NCBI RefSeq assembly: GCF_000004195.4
Contig: NC_030685.2
Coordinates: 52,342,016-52,406,015, forward strand
Direction of reading: 5' to 3'
From: Xenopus tropicalis
Lineage: Eukaryota; Chordata; Amphibia; Anura; Pipidae
Length of the DNA stretch: 64,000 nucleotides
Part shown: positions 1 to 10,536 of the stretch, one piece after another
How the letters are laid out: each line of letters opens with the position of its first letter
How positions within the stretch are numbered: the first letter of the stretch is position 1
Made by a program: the position numbers and the translations under genes
Notes under the pieces: generated by a model
Told to the model about the DNA's origin: nothing
Database searches by the model: none
Seen by the model: the letters and a program-made list of their open reading frames with translations, nothing else

Positions 1-258
1 GGTCTCACATCCTTAGGATGAAGGATTCATAGTGAATTCTATGAAGGTAAGCCGCACAGACCCTGACAGCGCAAAGCAGCCCCACACCATAGCATTTCCA
101 CCATGCTATCCAGTTAGTATCAGGTTCTTCTGTTAATGTTCTGTTTTGTGGTTCAGTCTGTACTCTCTGTGCCTTGTCTGTACTTCCATTCTAAATTGAC
201 AGTTATCTTTATTAAAACTGCCTATCTACCCTGCCCAACTGTATAACCAAACTGTTAC

Positions 259-682
259 TTAAAGGAACAGTAACACCAAAAAATGAAAGTGTATAAAAGT
301 AACTAAAATATAATGTGCTGCTGCCCTACACTGGTAAAAGTTGTGTGTTTACTTTAGAAAGTCTACTATAATTTATATAAATAAGCTGCTATGTAGCCAT
401 GGGGGCAGCCATTCAAAGGAGAAAAGGCACAGGCACATAGCAGATAACAGATAAAACACTATTGTATTCCACAGAACTTATCTGTTATCTGCTTTGTAAC
501 CTGTGCCTTTTCTCCTTTTTCCAGCTTGAATGGCTGCCCCCATGGCTACACAGCAGCTTATTATATAAATTATAGTAGTGTTACTGTAGCAAACACACCA
601 GTTTTACCAGTGCAGGGCAACAGTGCATTATATTTTTATTACTTTAAAGCTCTTTCATTTTTTGGTGTTACTGTTCCTTTAA
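259..682. mobile_element. T2-family MITE, copy 1
   Basis: A 424-bp non-coding element bounded by TTAA at both ends, with terminal inverted repeats starting TTAAAGGAACAGTAACACC. A second inner pair of inverted arms (around 398-440 and 498-545) means most of the element can fold back. TTAA duplication plus a TTAAAGG terminus is the known signature of Xenopus T2 MITEs. A related copy lies at 25811-26238. No transposase is encoded, so it must be moved in trans. Confidence 0.85.
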
Positions 683-1582
683 GCCTGTCACACAATGGCA
701 GTAAAAAAACCTTTTACTGTTTTGTCCAGCCTTTACCTTGGCTCAACAGCAGGGGGTGCCCCAGTTACACATGTATATATAAAAGAGCTAATATCCAAAT
801 AAAAAAAGAAAGCTTTGAGCAATTTTACATTTTATACACAAAATATATGTTGTCTTAGACATATGACATATTTTCTAAAGTTTCTGTATTATGTGACGAC
901 AACTCATTTTCCAGCCAGAATAAATTAAAAAAAGATATAATGGTCAGTCTGTCCATTATTCTCTTGCTATAAAAATAGATCATTCCCACCCCAGAAGATT
1001 TCAGTGGGTTGATTATGCACGCTTAGAGCTGCACTCTTTGTTCAATAGATCAAATGGTTCCCCATTCTATATCAGATATTACAAATATGACACAACTAAG
1101 TATTATAATACAGCTTTTAAAGGTGGTGATTGCCAATGCAATCCAGGGCCTGAACTAAGGGTAGGCATCCTGTTGCACCATCAAACAGTATATTTTGTTA
1201 ATAAGATTACTTTTGTCACAAAAAGGGAGGTGACAGCAGTTATTTCTCATATTGGTAGCAGAAGAAAATTCTACTGCTTTCCACTGTGATGAGGTGTCGG
1301 GGTAGATGTTCAGCGTATGAAAGATTACTCTCATTTGAAGTGAATGGATGGGCGTGCCAAGCCAAAATGTCGGGTCTTGGGAGCCCTTCACCTAGGCCCT
1401 GTTTAGTCCTTATCTGTCTACATGTCTCTCACTGAAGGAGAGCCCCAAGCTAAGACTCTACATACCAAGTTACTAAAAAAAAAAATGTTTTCTTTCAACC
1501 CAAGCTAAAAGTCTATATACCTCTAGATTTTAATTTCTTACTCCACCTGGCTATCAATGTTCCTTCCTAAAAAGCCATGGGC
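683..1582. other. Intergenic, nothing recognised
   Basis: AT-rich sequence with frequent stops in all frames. No inverted-repeat pair, exon-like frame or RNA gene is visible. Confidence 0.6.
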
Positions 1583-1875
1583 ACTAGCGATGTGCGGGTC
1601 GAGAAATACTCAACCCCAACCCGCCTGCTCCCAACCCTACCCGACTCGGCTTCTCCCCCCTCTGACCTGCAGCTGCCTGCCCTGCCCCTTAATGATGTCA
1701 CAAAAGAGGTGGGGCATGTCGGAGCCTATAAATTCAGAAGCTGGAACTAGAAAGCTGGCAGTGTTAGGTCACGGGCAGGGAGGTTGAGCGGAAGAGCTCA
1801 ACCCGCCCGCAAACCCACAGTTGATGTGCCAAGGTTGGCCCGAATCTGGTATCGGGTTGGCCCACACATCACTAA
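1583..1875. mobile_element. Inverted-repeat MITE (CACTAGYGATGTGYGGG termini)
   Basis: The left end CACTAGCGATGTGCGGGTC is matched in inverse orientation by the right end (ggcccacacatcactaat). The interior is GC-richer than its surroundings and has no convincing protein. The family is not named with certainty; a non-autonomous DNA transposon is the simplest reading. Confidence 0.65.
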
Positions 1876-2124
1876 TGGAGACGCTTGTCCACTAATTTTA
1901 TTGTTGATCTGCCACCACAGTAGCCTGGGTTTGATGGGTGTGCTTCTTTTTTAGCTGCCTTCAGCCAAGGCATTTGATGACATATATTTTGGTTGAATGG
2001 TATTCCCACTAATACTGTTTTAATATTATTGCTGTAGTTTTTGTTGCAGTTTTGATTTAGAAACATAGTTTCTGCTGTTTAGACTTGTTAAAAAAATCAG
2101 CTTTAAAGGGGTGGTTCACCTTTA

Positions 2125-2207
2125 GGGCTCTGGCACACGGGAAGATTAGTCGCCCGTGACAAGGGAGATTTGTTGCGGGCGACTAATCTCCCTGTGTGCC
2201 AGAGCCC
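2125..2207. mobile_element. Short GGGCTCTGGCACAC MITE
   Basis: An 83-bp, almost perfectly palindromic element: GGGCTCTGGCACACGGGAAG at the left and its complement at the right. It is flanked by TTA on both sides, as expected for PIF/Harbinger-type TWA target duplications. Longer relatives occur at 10026, 14529, 22118, 29545, 31855 and 34195. Confidence 0.75.
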
Positions 2208-3082
2208 TTAAAGGACAAGGAAAGTCAAAATCTATTAAGCACACTATTAAATAGTACTACTATTGCTGTGTAAAAACGCTATATTTCTGGCTTGCCTAAT
2301 GAAAGATTTACAGAGATACACATACTAGAACTTACATACTTGTTTCAGTGAACGACAGCATGTCACAGAGTGTCCCCCCCCACAGCATGTCACAGAGTGT
2401 CCTCCGCCACCCCCCCCCCCCGTTCACTACTCACCTGCCACAACCCCCCCCCACAGCATGTCACAGATCATCCGGCAGCACAACCCCCCCCCCCCTCGTC
2501 GCCGCTCGCCGGCTACTCGTATCTGCCATACAATGCTGTCAAAAAGAGATATACTCACCCACCCCCCTTCCCCGCCGCTCCCGCTCCTGCCGTGCTGCTC
2601 CCCACTCCTGCCATGCTGCCACAAACCCCGCTGCTCCCCGCTCCTGTCATGCTGCCACAAACCCCCCCGCTCCCCGCTCCTGCCATGCTGACACAAACCC
2701 CCCCGCTCCTGCCATGCTGCCAAACAAACCCCCCCCGCAACAAACCCCGCCGCTCCCCGCTCCTGCCATGCTGCCACAAACCCTCCGCCGCTCCCCGCAC
2801 CTGACCCCCCCTCCCCCCACTCACAGAGTTCTGCGTCGCCATGGCAACCAGACGCTCCTGCTGTGTGCGCATGCGCCGCCTAGAGTAACAAGTCGCCAAG
2901 TCTGGGAAGGAGCGATGCATTATGGGAATCTTCTCTTCCCTGCTCAGCGGTTTTTTTTCCTGTTTGGCTTCTGATCTTCTGAACAGGTGAAGTATGGGGA
3001 GACTTAAGGGCACTATTGAGACAACTGAAGGTATGCCTGCAGCTTGAGATTAACTCTTTATTAGCCTTTCCTTCTCCTTTAA
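2208..3082. mobile_element. TTAA-flanked MITE with C-rich core
   Basis: Ends are TTAAAGGACAAGGAAAG and its approximate complement CTTTCCTTCTCCTTTAA, with TTAA at each border (2208 and 3079). The core (about 2370-2830) is a strand-asymmetric run of C tracts and a minisatellite. The long predicted proteins across it, on both strands, are low-complexity artefacts. Confidence 0.7.
2580..2800. repeat. C-rich minisatellite
   Basis: Imperfect tandem copies of a unit of about 30-40 bp containing CTCCTGCCATGCTGCCAC separated by C runs. Units vary in length and have internal deletions. It lies inside the 2208-3082 element and has probably expanded there. Confidence 0.75.
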
Positions 3083-3470
3083 GTTACCTTTTAGTATCTT
3101 ATTTCTAAGCAACTTTTCAATTGGTTTTCGTTATTTATTTGTTATAGTTTTTTAATTATTTGCCTTCTTCTTCATCTAACTCTTTGCAGTTTTTTAAATG
3201 GAGGTCACTGACTCCAGCGGCGAAAAACTATTGTCTGTTTTATTGTTATTGATACTTTTTGTAACTTTCTTCTCTAACCACTCCCTGGTTAGGTAAGGTA
3301 AAGACACTAGCAACCAAATAGCTGCTGAAACTCCAAACTGGAAAGCGCCTCAAACTGAAAGTGAAATAAATGAAAAACTACAAATAAAAAATGAAGACCA
3401 ATTGCAAATTGTCTCAGAATATCACTCTCTACATCATACTAAAAGTTTACTCAAAGGTGAACAACCACAA

Positions 3471-4272
3471 AAGTTTTGTGGCTTCATATAGACATTTCCA
3501 GATATTGAAGTCTGATCTTTCAAACAATGGCAACTTTTATTATCCTGTAACTGCATACTGCCTGTTTATTAAGTTTGCCTTAGAAAATGTGAATTATGGC
3601 AAACGATAATTACAGGTTAGAATGGACCATCTAATTCTTGTTTATTTATTCTCTTTGGAAATAAATAAAACTAAATATATTGAGAACAAAACTGAACAAA
3701 TGGGAACTTGTTGGCATTGAGGCATGAATCTGTGCTATAACATGAGTGGGTGTCCTGTGTAGGCATCATTAGTATAAATATATAGGAGCAGAATAGCAGG
3801 GGCAAAGGTTTTGGCACAGAATGAATGGGAAGGAACAGCAGAGCAGTTATGTGTCCTAAATGCTTTTATGTTTGCAAATACACTTACAGAACAATCAGAA
3901 CATTGTGGCAATGAGCTCCAGAACAGGGGGCTGAGGTTAACCACTGAGCAAACATTTTTCTGACAAAAACATCATTCTGACTTTTGTACCTCATAAACCA
4001 TACAGTGAAAACAGTTTAGGTGGGACGTGGTGTTCCTTAACATGAACAGCACACAGCCACAAAAGGCCTTGTGTCTACAGGCAAACGTGTCCTTTATTTA
4101 GAATTATATTATATATATGCAAGTGTGACCCAAATATTAAATTTTTTTATTTGTTACTTGTATTTGGCACGAAAGTGGTTAGGAATAATATTAAGTATTT
4201 TTGTTTTGTGTGCATGTACTGCTGATAAATGCAAGGTTATGCACTTGGGTAGAAATAATATAAATGCTACAC
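3471..4272. other. Intergenic, nothing recognised
   Basis: AT-rich, no supported gene or clear repeat structure. Confidence 0.55.
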
Positions 4273-4434
4273 TAAGGGGTATGTTTATCATGCTATGTAA
4301 AAAGTGGAGTGAAGCAAAGCATCTGATTGGCTGCTATGAGCAACATCACCAGTAATGTTTCACTCCACTTTTTACACACATCACTGGTAATGTTTCACTC
4401 CACATTTTACTAAGCATGATAAATATACCCCTAA
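4273..4434. mobile_element. Inverted-repeat MITE (AGGGGTATGTTTATCATGC)
   Basis: The left terminus AGGGGTATGTTTATCATGC is answered by gcatgataaatatacccct at the right. Inside, a segment containing GTAATGTTTCACTCCAC is duplicated in tandem (around 4350-4410). Non-coding. Confidence 0.7.
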
Positions 4435-5407
4435 ATCAGTCCTTTAGAATTATATTAAGGAGCTGGAGAGAGTGAAGAGATGTGCAAATAGACTGGTAGG
4501 AATGGGAGAAAGTAAATATAAATGGTGTTAATGTTGGGGTTGGTTTCTCTGGAGAAAAGATGTTTGCAATGGGGCAGGAATACCTTTAACAAATACAGTC
4601 CATTAAAGAACATTATAGACAAATAGCAGGGGGTCTTTTCACTCCTAGAAAATATTAAAAGACCAGAGGCCACCCATTTAAACTTGAGGAACTAACCTTT
4701 TATTTAAAGCAGCATAGGTTATTCTTGTTGAGGTCTGTGAAGTCATGGAATGCCCTGCTTGGCAGGCCCAGACTGGCATTCTATGGATTCTGGCAAATGC
4801 CACAGGGGCTGCTCTAAAAAGCTATAGACGTTCACTATTTAGTAGGCTGGTGAAGGCTGTTTCAGACTCTGTGTACTCGAAATGCCAGGTCTATTTTGAA
4901 TCCCAGTCCATGCCTACTGCCAGGTGATGTTGATCTTAGGATCTACATTTAGTTTAGTGTAGGTCAGGGGTTGCCATGAAGCAAGTTGAGAAATTTACCT
5001 CAGGTGGCAGTGTCCCCAAAATTCAGTTCATCAACTGCACTCTCTGCACTAGTGACGTGGCCCGCCCTGAACTCCCTCTGGCGCAGAAATGGTAATCGCT
5101 GTGGGGCAGCATTGCAGGAGCCGCCTCAGGATGGCTCCAGGGTAAGAACTGCCCCCGGTGCAGGTATTGATATACAGTATAATGTTCATAAATGTGAGTA
5201 TATAGATAGGTCTGTTTATGCATGTGATGCATGTGCAATGGGGTTCATTTGAAGGGGTTGCACTTAATGGAGAAGGAAAGGTAAAAACTAAGTAAGCTTT
5301 ATTAGAAAGGTCTATGTAAAAACAGCCATAACCATTTACAGTAATGCTGCACTCTTATCAAAAGAAACATAGGATTTCATGTCTCCTTTTTTTGTAAACA
5401 TACACTA
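4435..5407. other. Intergenic, nothing recognised
   Basis: No supported exon or transposon termini. A patch near 4755-4810 resembles dispersed repeat sequence, but no paired ends could be found. Confidence 0.5.
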
Positions 5408-5664
5408 AGGGGCTGATTTACTAAGACACGATTTCGAATCCGAATTGGAAAAATTCTGATTGGAAACGAACATTTTGCGACTTTTTCGCATTTTTTGCGT
5501 TTTTTTCGGCGTCTTTCCGATTTTTGCGTAAAAACGCAGAAAAACTCGCGTTTTTACGCAAAAATCGTAAAGACGCCGAAAAAAATCCCAAAATTACCGA
5601 TCATTACGAAAAAAACCCAATCGGACGCATTCAGCCCGTTCGTGGGTTAGAAAATGTGCCCCTT
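5408..5664. mobile_element. Palindromic MITE rich in CGAAAAA/TTTTTCG
   Basis: It starts AGGGGCTGATTTACTAAG and ends in a diverged complement (aatgtgccccttag). The interior alternates TTTTTCG and CGAAAAA blocks, so the two halves are largely complementary. Same broad family as 21326-21828 and 26858-27470. Confidence 0.7.
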
Positions 5665-5903
5665 AGGGTATCTGACTTGCTCTCTCAGAAAAATCCTTCA
5701 TTCCTGGGGCCAGAGACATTGGGCTAATCCACAACATGTATCATACCCCCCAACTGTCTCGCTTTGCGCGGGACAGTCCCGCTTTTTATAGTGCATCCCG
5801 CTGTCCCGGATCGTTCCATGAATGTCCCGCATTTCTGTAACATTCATGGAACGATCCGTGATAGCGAAATCTGCCGGCTGAAGGTGGGCGCTTCTGCTCC
5901 TTG

Positions 5904-6063
5904 CGCGGTTCCTCTCCTTATGTGGCTTCTTCTCTGGCGGTGCCAGGCCCTTTTATAAGGTTGCGCCCCGTGCGTACTGACGTCACACGTACACACGGGG
6001 CGCAACCTTATAAAAGGGCCTGGCACCGCCACACATGGAGCCGCATAAGGAGAGGAACCGCGG
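5904..6063. repeat. Long GC-rich hairpin
   Basis: Two arms of roughly 65-70 nt sharing CAGGCCCTTTTATAAGG and GTTGCGCCCCGTG on the left and their complements on the right. They meet at a short centre containing GACGTCAC (about 5978). The pairing is near-perfect apart from a few indels. Confidence 0.8.
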
Positions 6064-6074
6064 AAGAAGTAGGA

Positions 6075-6365
6075 GGATGTGTGGGGTGCTCTGTGTAATG
6101 GGGGACTCTGTGTAATGGGGGGCACTGTGTAATGGGGGGCACTGTGTATTGGGGGCACTGTGTATGAAGGGCATTGTGTATTGGGGGGCACTGTGTATGA
6201 AGGGTACTGTGTATTGGGGGTGCTGTGTATTGGGGGGCGCTGTGTATGAAGGGTACTGTGTATAAAGGGTACTGTGTATTGGGGGTACTGTGTATGAAGG
6301 GCACTGTGTATTGGGGGTACTGTGCATGAAGGGTACTGTGGGCCATTGGGGGCACTGTGTATGGG
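6075..6365. repeat. GGGCACTGTGTATTGGG minisatellite
   Basis: About 18 head-to-tail units of 15-16 bp, alternating two variants, one with TATTGGGG and one with TATGAAGGG. The higher-order alternation suggests expansion of dimers. Confidence 0.85.
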
Positions 6366-6648
6366 GGGAAAAACTGGTACATAGTTATAACTCACTGCCT
6401 TCTCTCTATATTTGTATTTATATGTAGGAGTTGCTATATTGTTTTCCTTAGGTAGTACAGTATGAGGGTATAGCACATTTGCGTCTGATCCCGCCATTTC
6501 AACTATATAAAAGGAGTATTTTTAGAAAAAAATGGGGTGTGTTAATTGGGGCGTGGCCACGAAGGTGGGCGTGGTCAAAATATTTGCTGCGCTGCGCGCG
6601 CCAATTCTTTTTGTCCCTCTTTTCATTTTTCAAATGTTGGGAGGTATG

Positions 6649-7379
6649 CGTGTATGTTTTCCAAACAATGATTCACATTACTGGTTTCTGTGGGGATCTA
6701 GCGTCATTTTGTCACCCGTGATTTCGCAGATTTATTGCATGTGACAAAATGTTTCATGTAACATTGCCCTTAATTAGATTTATAATTGGTAGTAACACTC
6801 AATCCAAAACCTATTAATGGTATTTAGTAATATTTTCACAATATTATGAAATTACAGTAAATTATAATTTCTTGGTGTGGTTTATCATTTTTTATAGATC
6901 CTGTGTTGCTGAACTGTAGCTCTTTACTGATGTTCATTTTTGCATTTAGTGTTTATCAATTCATTATTAATTATTAATTATAAAGGCAGTAAGTTTTCTA
7001 TTGTTTCTGTCCTTTCTATATTTTTATCTTTTATTTTCCTATTAATAACATTGGTATCAAGTAACATTTTTATGGGCCAGGTCATGCAAAATACTAGAAA
7101 GGTGAAAGCCTCAAAAGGGGGTACATTTTGCTATCTTCTTTACCAGACAGATGTTTTCACTTAGTACATGTAATTCAGGTCTTTGCAAAAACATTTTTTG
7201 TTTTGTACAAATTGTCAGTCACCATCATAATGGTATTTAGTGTCGTGTTATTGAATGTCAACGCCTTTGGACCCCTTCACAATACTATACTTTTTATATA
7301 GTTTGTAAATAATACTCCGGGATATAAGCTCTAAGTAGTACATACTTTCTAAAAATAATTACTGCAGTGACGAAATTGT
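6649..7379. other. AT-rich intergenic sequence
   Basis: Very AT-rich, no repeat termini or coding signal. It lies immediately upstream of the bmpr2 leader region. Confidence 0.55.
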
Positions 7380-8536
7380 TTTGTTTTTAATAAAGTTTGG
7401 TGGAAAAAAATAGCTCCGGGCCTGGCATCCCTCCTCCCTTTACTGTACCCCCTCTCCCTCTCTCCCTCCCTCCCTCTTCTGCTTCGAGCTCTCCTCCTTT
7501 CTGTAAGGCTGGGCGGTGAGAGAGGCCTCTTTGTGTCTGGCTGTGACACAGGAGGAGGAGGTATGTGTATGTGTGAGGGAGAAGGGGAGGGGATGTGACT
7601 CGGTGCCTTCCTCATCAACTCTTCTAGCTCCTCTCCTCCTCCTCCTCCCAACAACAAACTCCCCGTGTGGTGGCTTCCCCTGGGTAGGAAGGGAGCTGCT
7701 GCCAAGCTGGAGGTTGCCCAAGGGTGCAGAGGTTGGCAGGAGCTGCAGTGACACACACAGGAGTACAGCAGTGCCAAGCTGTAGCCTTTACAGGGCCTCA
7801 TTCTGGGAGGGGAAGTCTATAGAAGCAGGCAGCTGCATGCCTCGTCCAAGCTGATGGTTAATATTTTTATTTACTCGCTACAGACTGTGCTCTCTGGTTT
7901 GTAAGTGAGACGCTGCATCATATGTGAAAAGCTGAGAAGGAAAAGAAGATTCTGTTTCTGGGAATAAGAGAAAGGGCTGAGGAGATTGCTCTGTGAGAAA
8001 CTGGACCAGCTCACACAATCTTCTTGCTCTCTGAAAAAAGAAGAAAAGGATTTTATTAGCAAAAGGTTAAGCGTTCTATTTATCTTCTTTAGCCGGATGT
8101 GAGACAAAAGGACTAACAGGGCGTTTAATCCAGGTTATTTATGTGGAGTGCAATGGATTTTTCATTATTTATTTTTTCACCTTTAAATGGTATATTCATG
8201 TGTGTGGAAGCCCCTGTGTAATCCTTTGCTTTGGGAATGCGTTCTGCAGGTCTTTGGAGAATCTTGGATTTTGCTCAGTGAGACTTTGTGGAAAAGGAAT
8301 TGGTTTCTCAGGGGGTTTTCTGACTCCCCAAGTATACACATTCCTCTTAAAATGAACATGATTTGACAGTGAAGAGGAGCCCGATGCTTAGAGGATTGTT
8401 GGTTGCAGGGCCTTGGATTAGCAGCCCAGATCACGTTCATTGTGAAATCGGATTATAGCCAGAGAAATTGGATCTTATGGTATTTTTGCCTATTCCAGTT
8501 GTCCCGTTATTGTCCCGGTCCTGGAAATTGCAAGAT
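7380..8536 (+). promoter_or_regulatory. bmpr2: bmpr2 promoter and 5'UTR zone
   Basis: Composition changes abruptly from AT-rich DNA to a pyrimidine-rich then purine-rich tract (7425-7640), and no transposon termini are seen up to exon 1. This fits a TATA-less promoter followed by a long leader. Vertebrate BMPR2 mRNAs are known to have 5'UTRs of around 1 kb, so transcription probably starts near 7400-7900, but no initiation site can be fixed from sequence. Several short upstream ATGs occur, including ATG TGA at about 7921 and a 26-codon uORF at 8141-8221. The long minus-strand frames over this tract reflect its skewed composition. Confidence 0.55.
8141..8221 (+). other. Upstream ORF in bmpr2 leader
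   Basis: ATG at 8141 reads 26 codons to TAA at 8219, ending about 315 nt before the likely bmpr2 start. It lies in the presumed leader and could reduce translation of the main frame. The peptide shows no recognisable motif. Whether it is in the mature mRNA depends on the unmapped transcription start. Confidence 0.4.
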
Positions 8537-8609
8537 ATGGCTTCAAATCATACCCTTATTTTACTGATCCTTGGCTTGCATTCTACCTTCTTATTGGCCA
8601 CTGCCCCTG
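8537..8609 (+). CDS. bmpr2: bmpr2 exon 1 (coding part): signal peptide
   Basis: Encodes the N-terminus of bone morphogenetic protein receptor type II, a single-pass serine/threonine kinase receptor. From ATG 8537 it reads 24 codons plus one base: a short polar start (MASNHT) and a leucine-rich hydrophobic core (LILLILGL...FLLATAP), a typical cleavable signal peptide. It ends at the donor G|GTAAGT (8610). An in-frame ATG 60 nt upstream (8477) has C at -3, whereas 8537 has G at -3 and G at +4, so 8537 is preferred. The longer form would add 20 residues (MVFLPIPVV...). The phase-1 end joins exon 2 to give ...[12 protein letters not shown], matching the known order in vertebrate BMPR2. Confidence 0.85.
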
Positions 8610-8615
8610 GTAAGT

Positions 8616-10025
8616 AACTAAAACTGGTTGGCTTTTGTGCTCATTTGTCAGCTATCCCAAGGTTTACATTTTTTTTTATTTCAGAGCTTCATTATTGTTA
8701 GATATTAAAATTATGTTTTAAAAAAAACAACAGTTTCATTAAATTGCTGCAAGAGTTCTTTTGTACAAAATATTTTTACATGTTTGCATGCATAAATATA
8801 TACTATTGACATTTTATAAAATAGCTTTTCAGTTTTGCATTTTGTTTATTTGGAAGAGACCATAATCACTTAGGCCATTGGCGCATGCATCACTCTTCAG
8901 ACGGCGTATATAAACTGAATGAAATATGTCTGTGCCTTCTGATGCTCCCATTGACTGAAATAAGAAATATGTATGAGCGTCAATTCCATATGGTTTCCAA
9001 TAGGCTCTAGAAGATGTGGTAATATGTCCTTTCACACAACCTGAAAAACTTGACCCATTGGCCCATGCAAAGGGATCTTTTCAGAAACATGTGACACAAG
9101 GTGTGAGGTATCTAGGAACGTGTTAGTAAATGGGTACTTGGGTATCTATACAGAAATATCTGCAGTGATGATATGGTATTTTGTAAACCAATTATTTTAT
9201 TATGTGGTAGATCATTCCTTTAAAAGATAGAATATTAGTAAGTATTACCATTACTGTAACGGTTCCTATCTTATAATCTCCTTGGCAAGAGTTTTATATA
9301 AAAGGGTTTGTGATCTGTACATTGCAGGAATAAATAGTGTACACATAGACATGAAACCTTTTGTTATCTATAAGGCTGTTGTAATTGATGATACAAAGAA
9401 AATCAGTATCCTAAAGTTAAAAACTCCATGCTTCTTTAAATACAGTCATGTACTATTTCATATATTTTATGCTATGCTGACACATTTTCATGGCAGTAGT
9501 ATACATTGTATTTCCAGTGTGGAACAGGTTTACATTTCTAAAATATCTGAACTTTTTGAACCAAACTTCATGTGGTCTTTATGGACAGCATATATTGTGC
9601 TGTATATAGCTCTGTACTAGGCTATTGTATTACCTGGCTAATGCTGTCATCAATTTTTTTGTACAGTCATTACACAGTAGGCGTTTCTGCATGTCATCCT
9701 AGGAACAACCATCTTGAACGGTACCATAAAGATAATCACAGTACTGTACCCTGTGTTAAATTTGCTTGTCCCATGACAAAGACAAAAGAGTATTTTATAG
9801 ATTCTTGTATTGTACATAAAATATAACATGTTGTTATTAATATTTTATAAATGTATCTTCTATTGACAGTAATATCTACCAATGAAGCCATTAGTGTGAA
9901 ATTCAAAACCATGATTGTGCAGCTTTTGCTTTTTTATTCCCTAAGAATGGCCAATGTTTCACAAAGAATTCCTAGTCTTATCTTTTCTTTTATCAACTAA
10001 TCTTCTGTGTCTCCAGACTGCCTAA
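8616..10025. other. Intron sequence, nothing recognised
   Basis: AT-rich and free of visible repeat termini. As the first part of intron 1 it could hold regulatory elements, but none can be named from sequence alone. Confidence 0.5.
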
Positions 10026-10108
10026 GGGCTCTGGTACACGGGGAGATTAGTCGCCCGCGGCAAAACTCCCTGCTCGCGGGCGACTAATCTCCCCGTGTAC
10101 CAGAGCCC
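10026..10108. mobile_element. GGGCTCTGG MITE, short form
   Basis: An 83-bp palindrome, GGGCTCTGGTACACGGGGAG to its complement, flanked by direct TAA on both sides. Same family and length as 2125-2207. Confidence 0.8.
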
Positions 10109-10111
10109 TAA

Positions 10112-10502
10112 GGGTGAAGACACATGGAGCTACTAGTGCAGTGGTTCTTAACCCTCCTAATGTTGTGACCCTTTAATACAGTTCCTCATGTTGTGGTGAC
10201 CCCCAACCATAAAATTATTCCTAAGACCGTTGGAAATATGTGTTTTCCGATGTCTTAGGCGACCCCTGTGAAAGGGTTGTTTGACCCCCAAAGGGGTCCC
10301 GATCCACAGGTTGAGAACCGCTGTACTAGTGGCATCTACTTGTCACGGCTACGAAAATAGACAATGCTGATCATTTACTGGTAATTGTCATTGTGTGTTT
10401 TAGCAGAGGCAATTCTTAGTATTGTTTATGGCAGGGTATTTTCTGGAGTTGAGTTGCTGTGAAGAAGTAGCTGCTACTAAGCGGTTCTGTGTGTCTTCAC
10501 CC
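10112..10502. mobile_element. GGGTGAAGACAC MITE interrupted by SPIN
   Basis: GGGTGAAGACACATGGAGC at the left and (t)gtgtcttcaccc at the right form inverted termini. It abuts the preceding MITE, sharing the TAA. It was later split by the SPIN insertion at 10139-10323. A fragment of the same family lies at 36357-36490. Confidence 0.75.
10139..10323. mobile_element. SPIN-type hAT MITE, copy 1
   Basis: A 185-bp element with termini CAGTGGTTCTTAACC and GGTTGAGAACCGCTG, flanked by the exact 8-bp duplication TACTAGTG (10131-10138 and 10324-10331). Internal landmarks such as CAGTTCCTCATGTTGTGG, GACCCCCAACCATAAAATT and GACCCCCAAAGGGG match the SPIN (Space Invaders) family as known from tetrapods. Non-autonomous; moved by a hAT transposase supplied in trans. 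Confidence 0.9.
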
Positions 10503-10536
10503 TTAACCCTGAGAAGATTCTTCTCAAACTGACAGC

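Larger units (their letters stand above)
2103..3470. mobile_element. Outer T2-like MITE split by two nested elements
   Basis: The left end TTAAAGGGGTGGTTCACC at 2103 pairs with a decayed right end (aaaggtgaacaaccac, around 3452-3470). Only about 20 bp of the left arm precede two back-to-back insertions (2125-2207 and 2208-3082). The body resumes at about 3083 and runs through a characteristic segment near 3115-3130. The same body occurs at 39947-40312 without the insertions, which supports the nesting. Confidence 0.7.
5742..6648. mobile_element. MITE with internal palindrome and minisatellite
   Basis: Termini ATACCCCCCAACTGTC and ATGTTGGGAGGTAT are inverted repeats about 0.9 kb apart. Inside are a GC-rich hairpin (5904-6063) and a 15-16 bp minisatellite (6075-6365). 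Open frames across it on the minus strand are translations of the minisatellite, not genes. Transposon family not identified with certainty. Confidence 0.65.

Noticed and set aside
2348..3013. Long overlapping frames on both strands rich in Pro, Ser, Gly and Ala
   Set aside because: They translate a C-tract minisatellite inside a MITE; no splice sites or conserved motifs.
6075..6365. Regular repeat array that might be mistaken for CRISPR
   Set aside because: Units are contiguous without unique spacers, and the DNA is vertebrate.
5844..6497. Minus-strand frames with repeated HTQYPSYTVPP-like peptides
   Set aside because: A direct translation of the 15-16 bp minisatellite; open in several frames simply because the unit lacks stops.
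7349..7854. Three overlapping frames of 104-150 residues on both strands
   Set aside because: They lie in the skewed purine/pyrimidine tract of the bmpr2 promoter/leader and contain low-complexity residues only.
8143..8355. 70-residue plus-strand frame in the bmpr2 leader
   Set aside because: It opens with GTG, not ATG; the actual ATG at 8141 is in another frame and gives only 26 codons.
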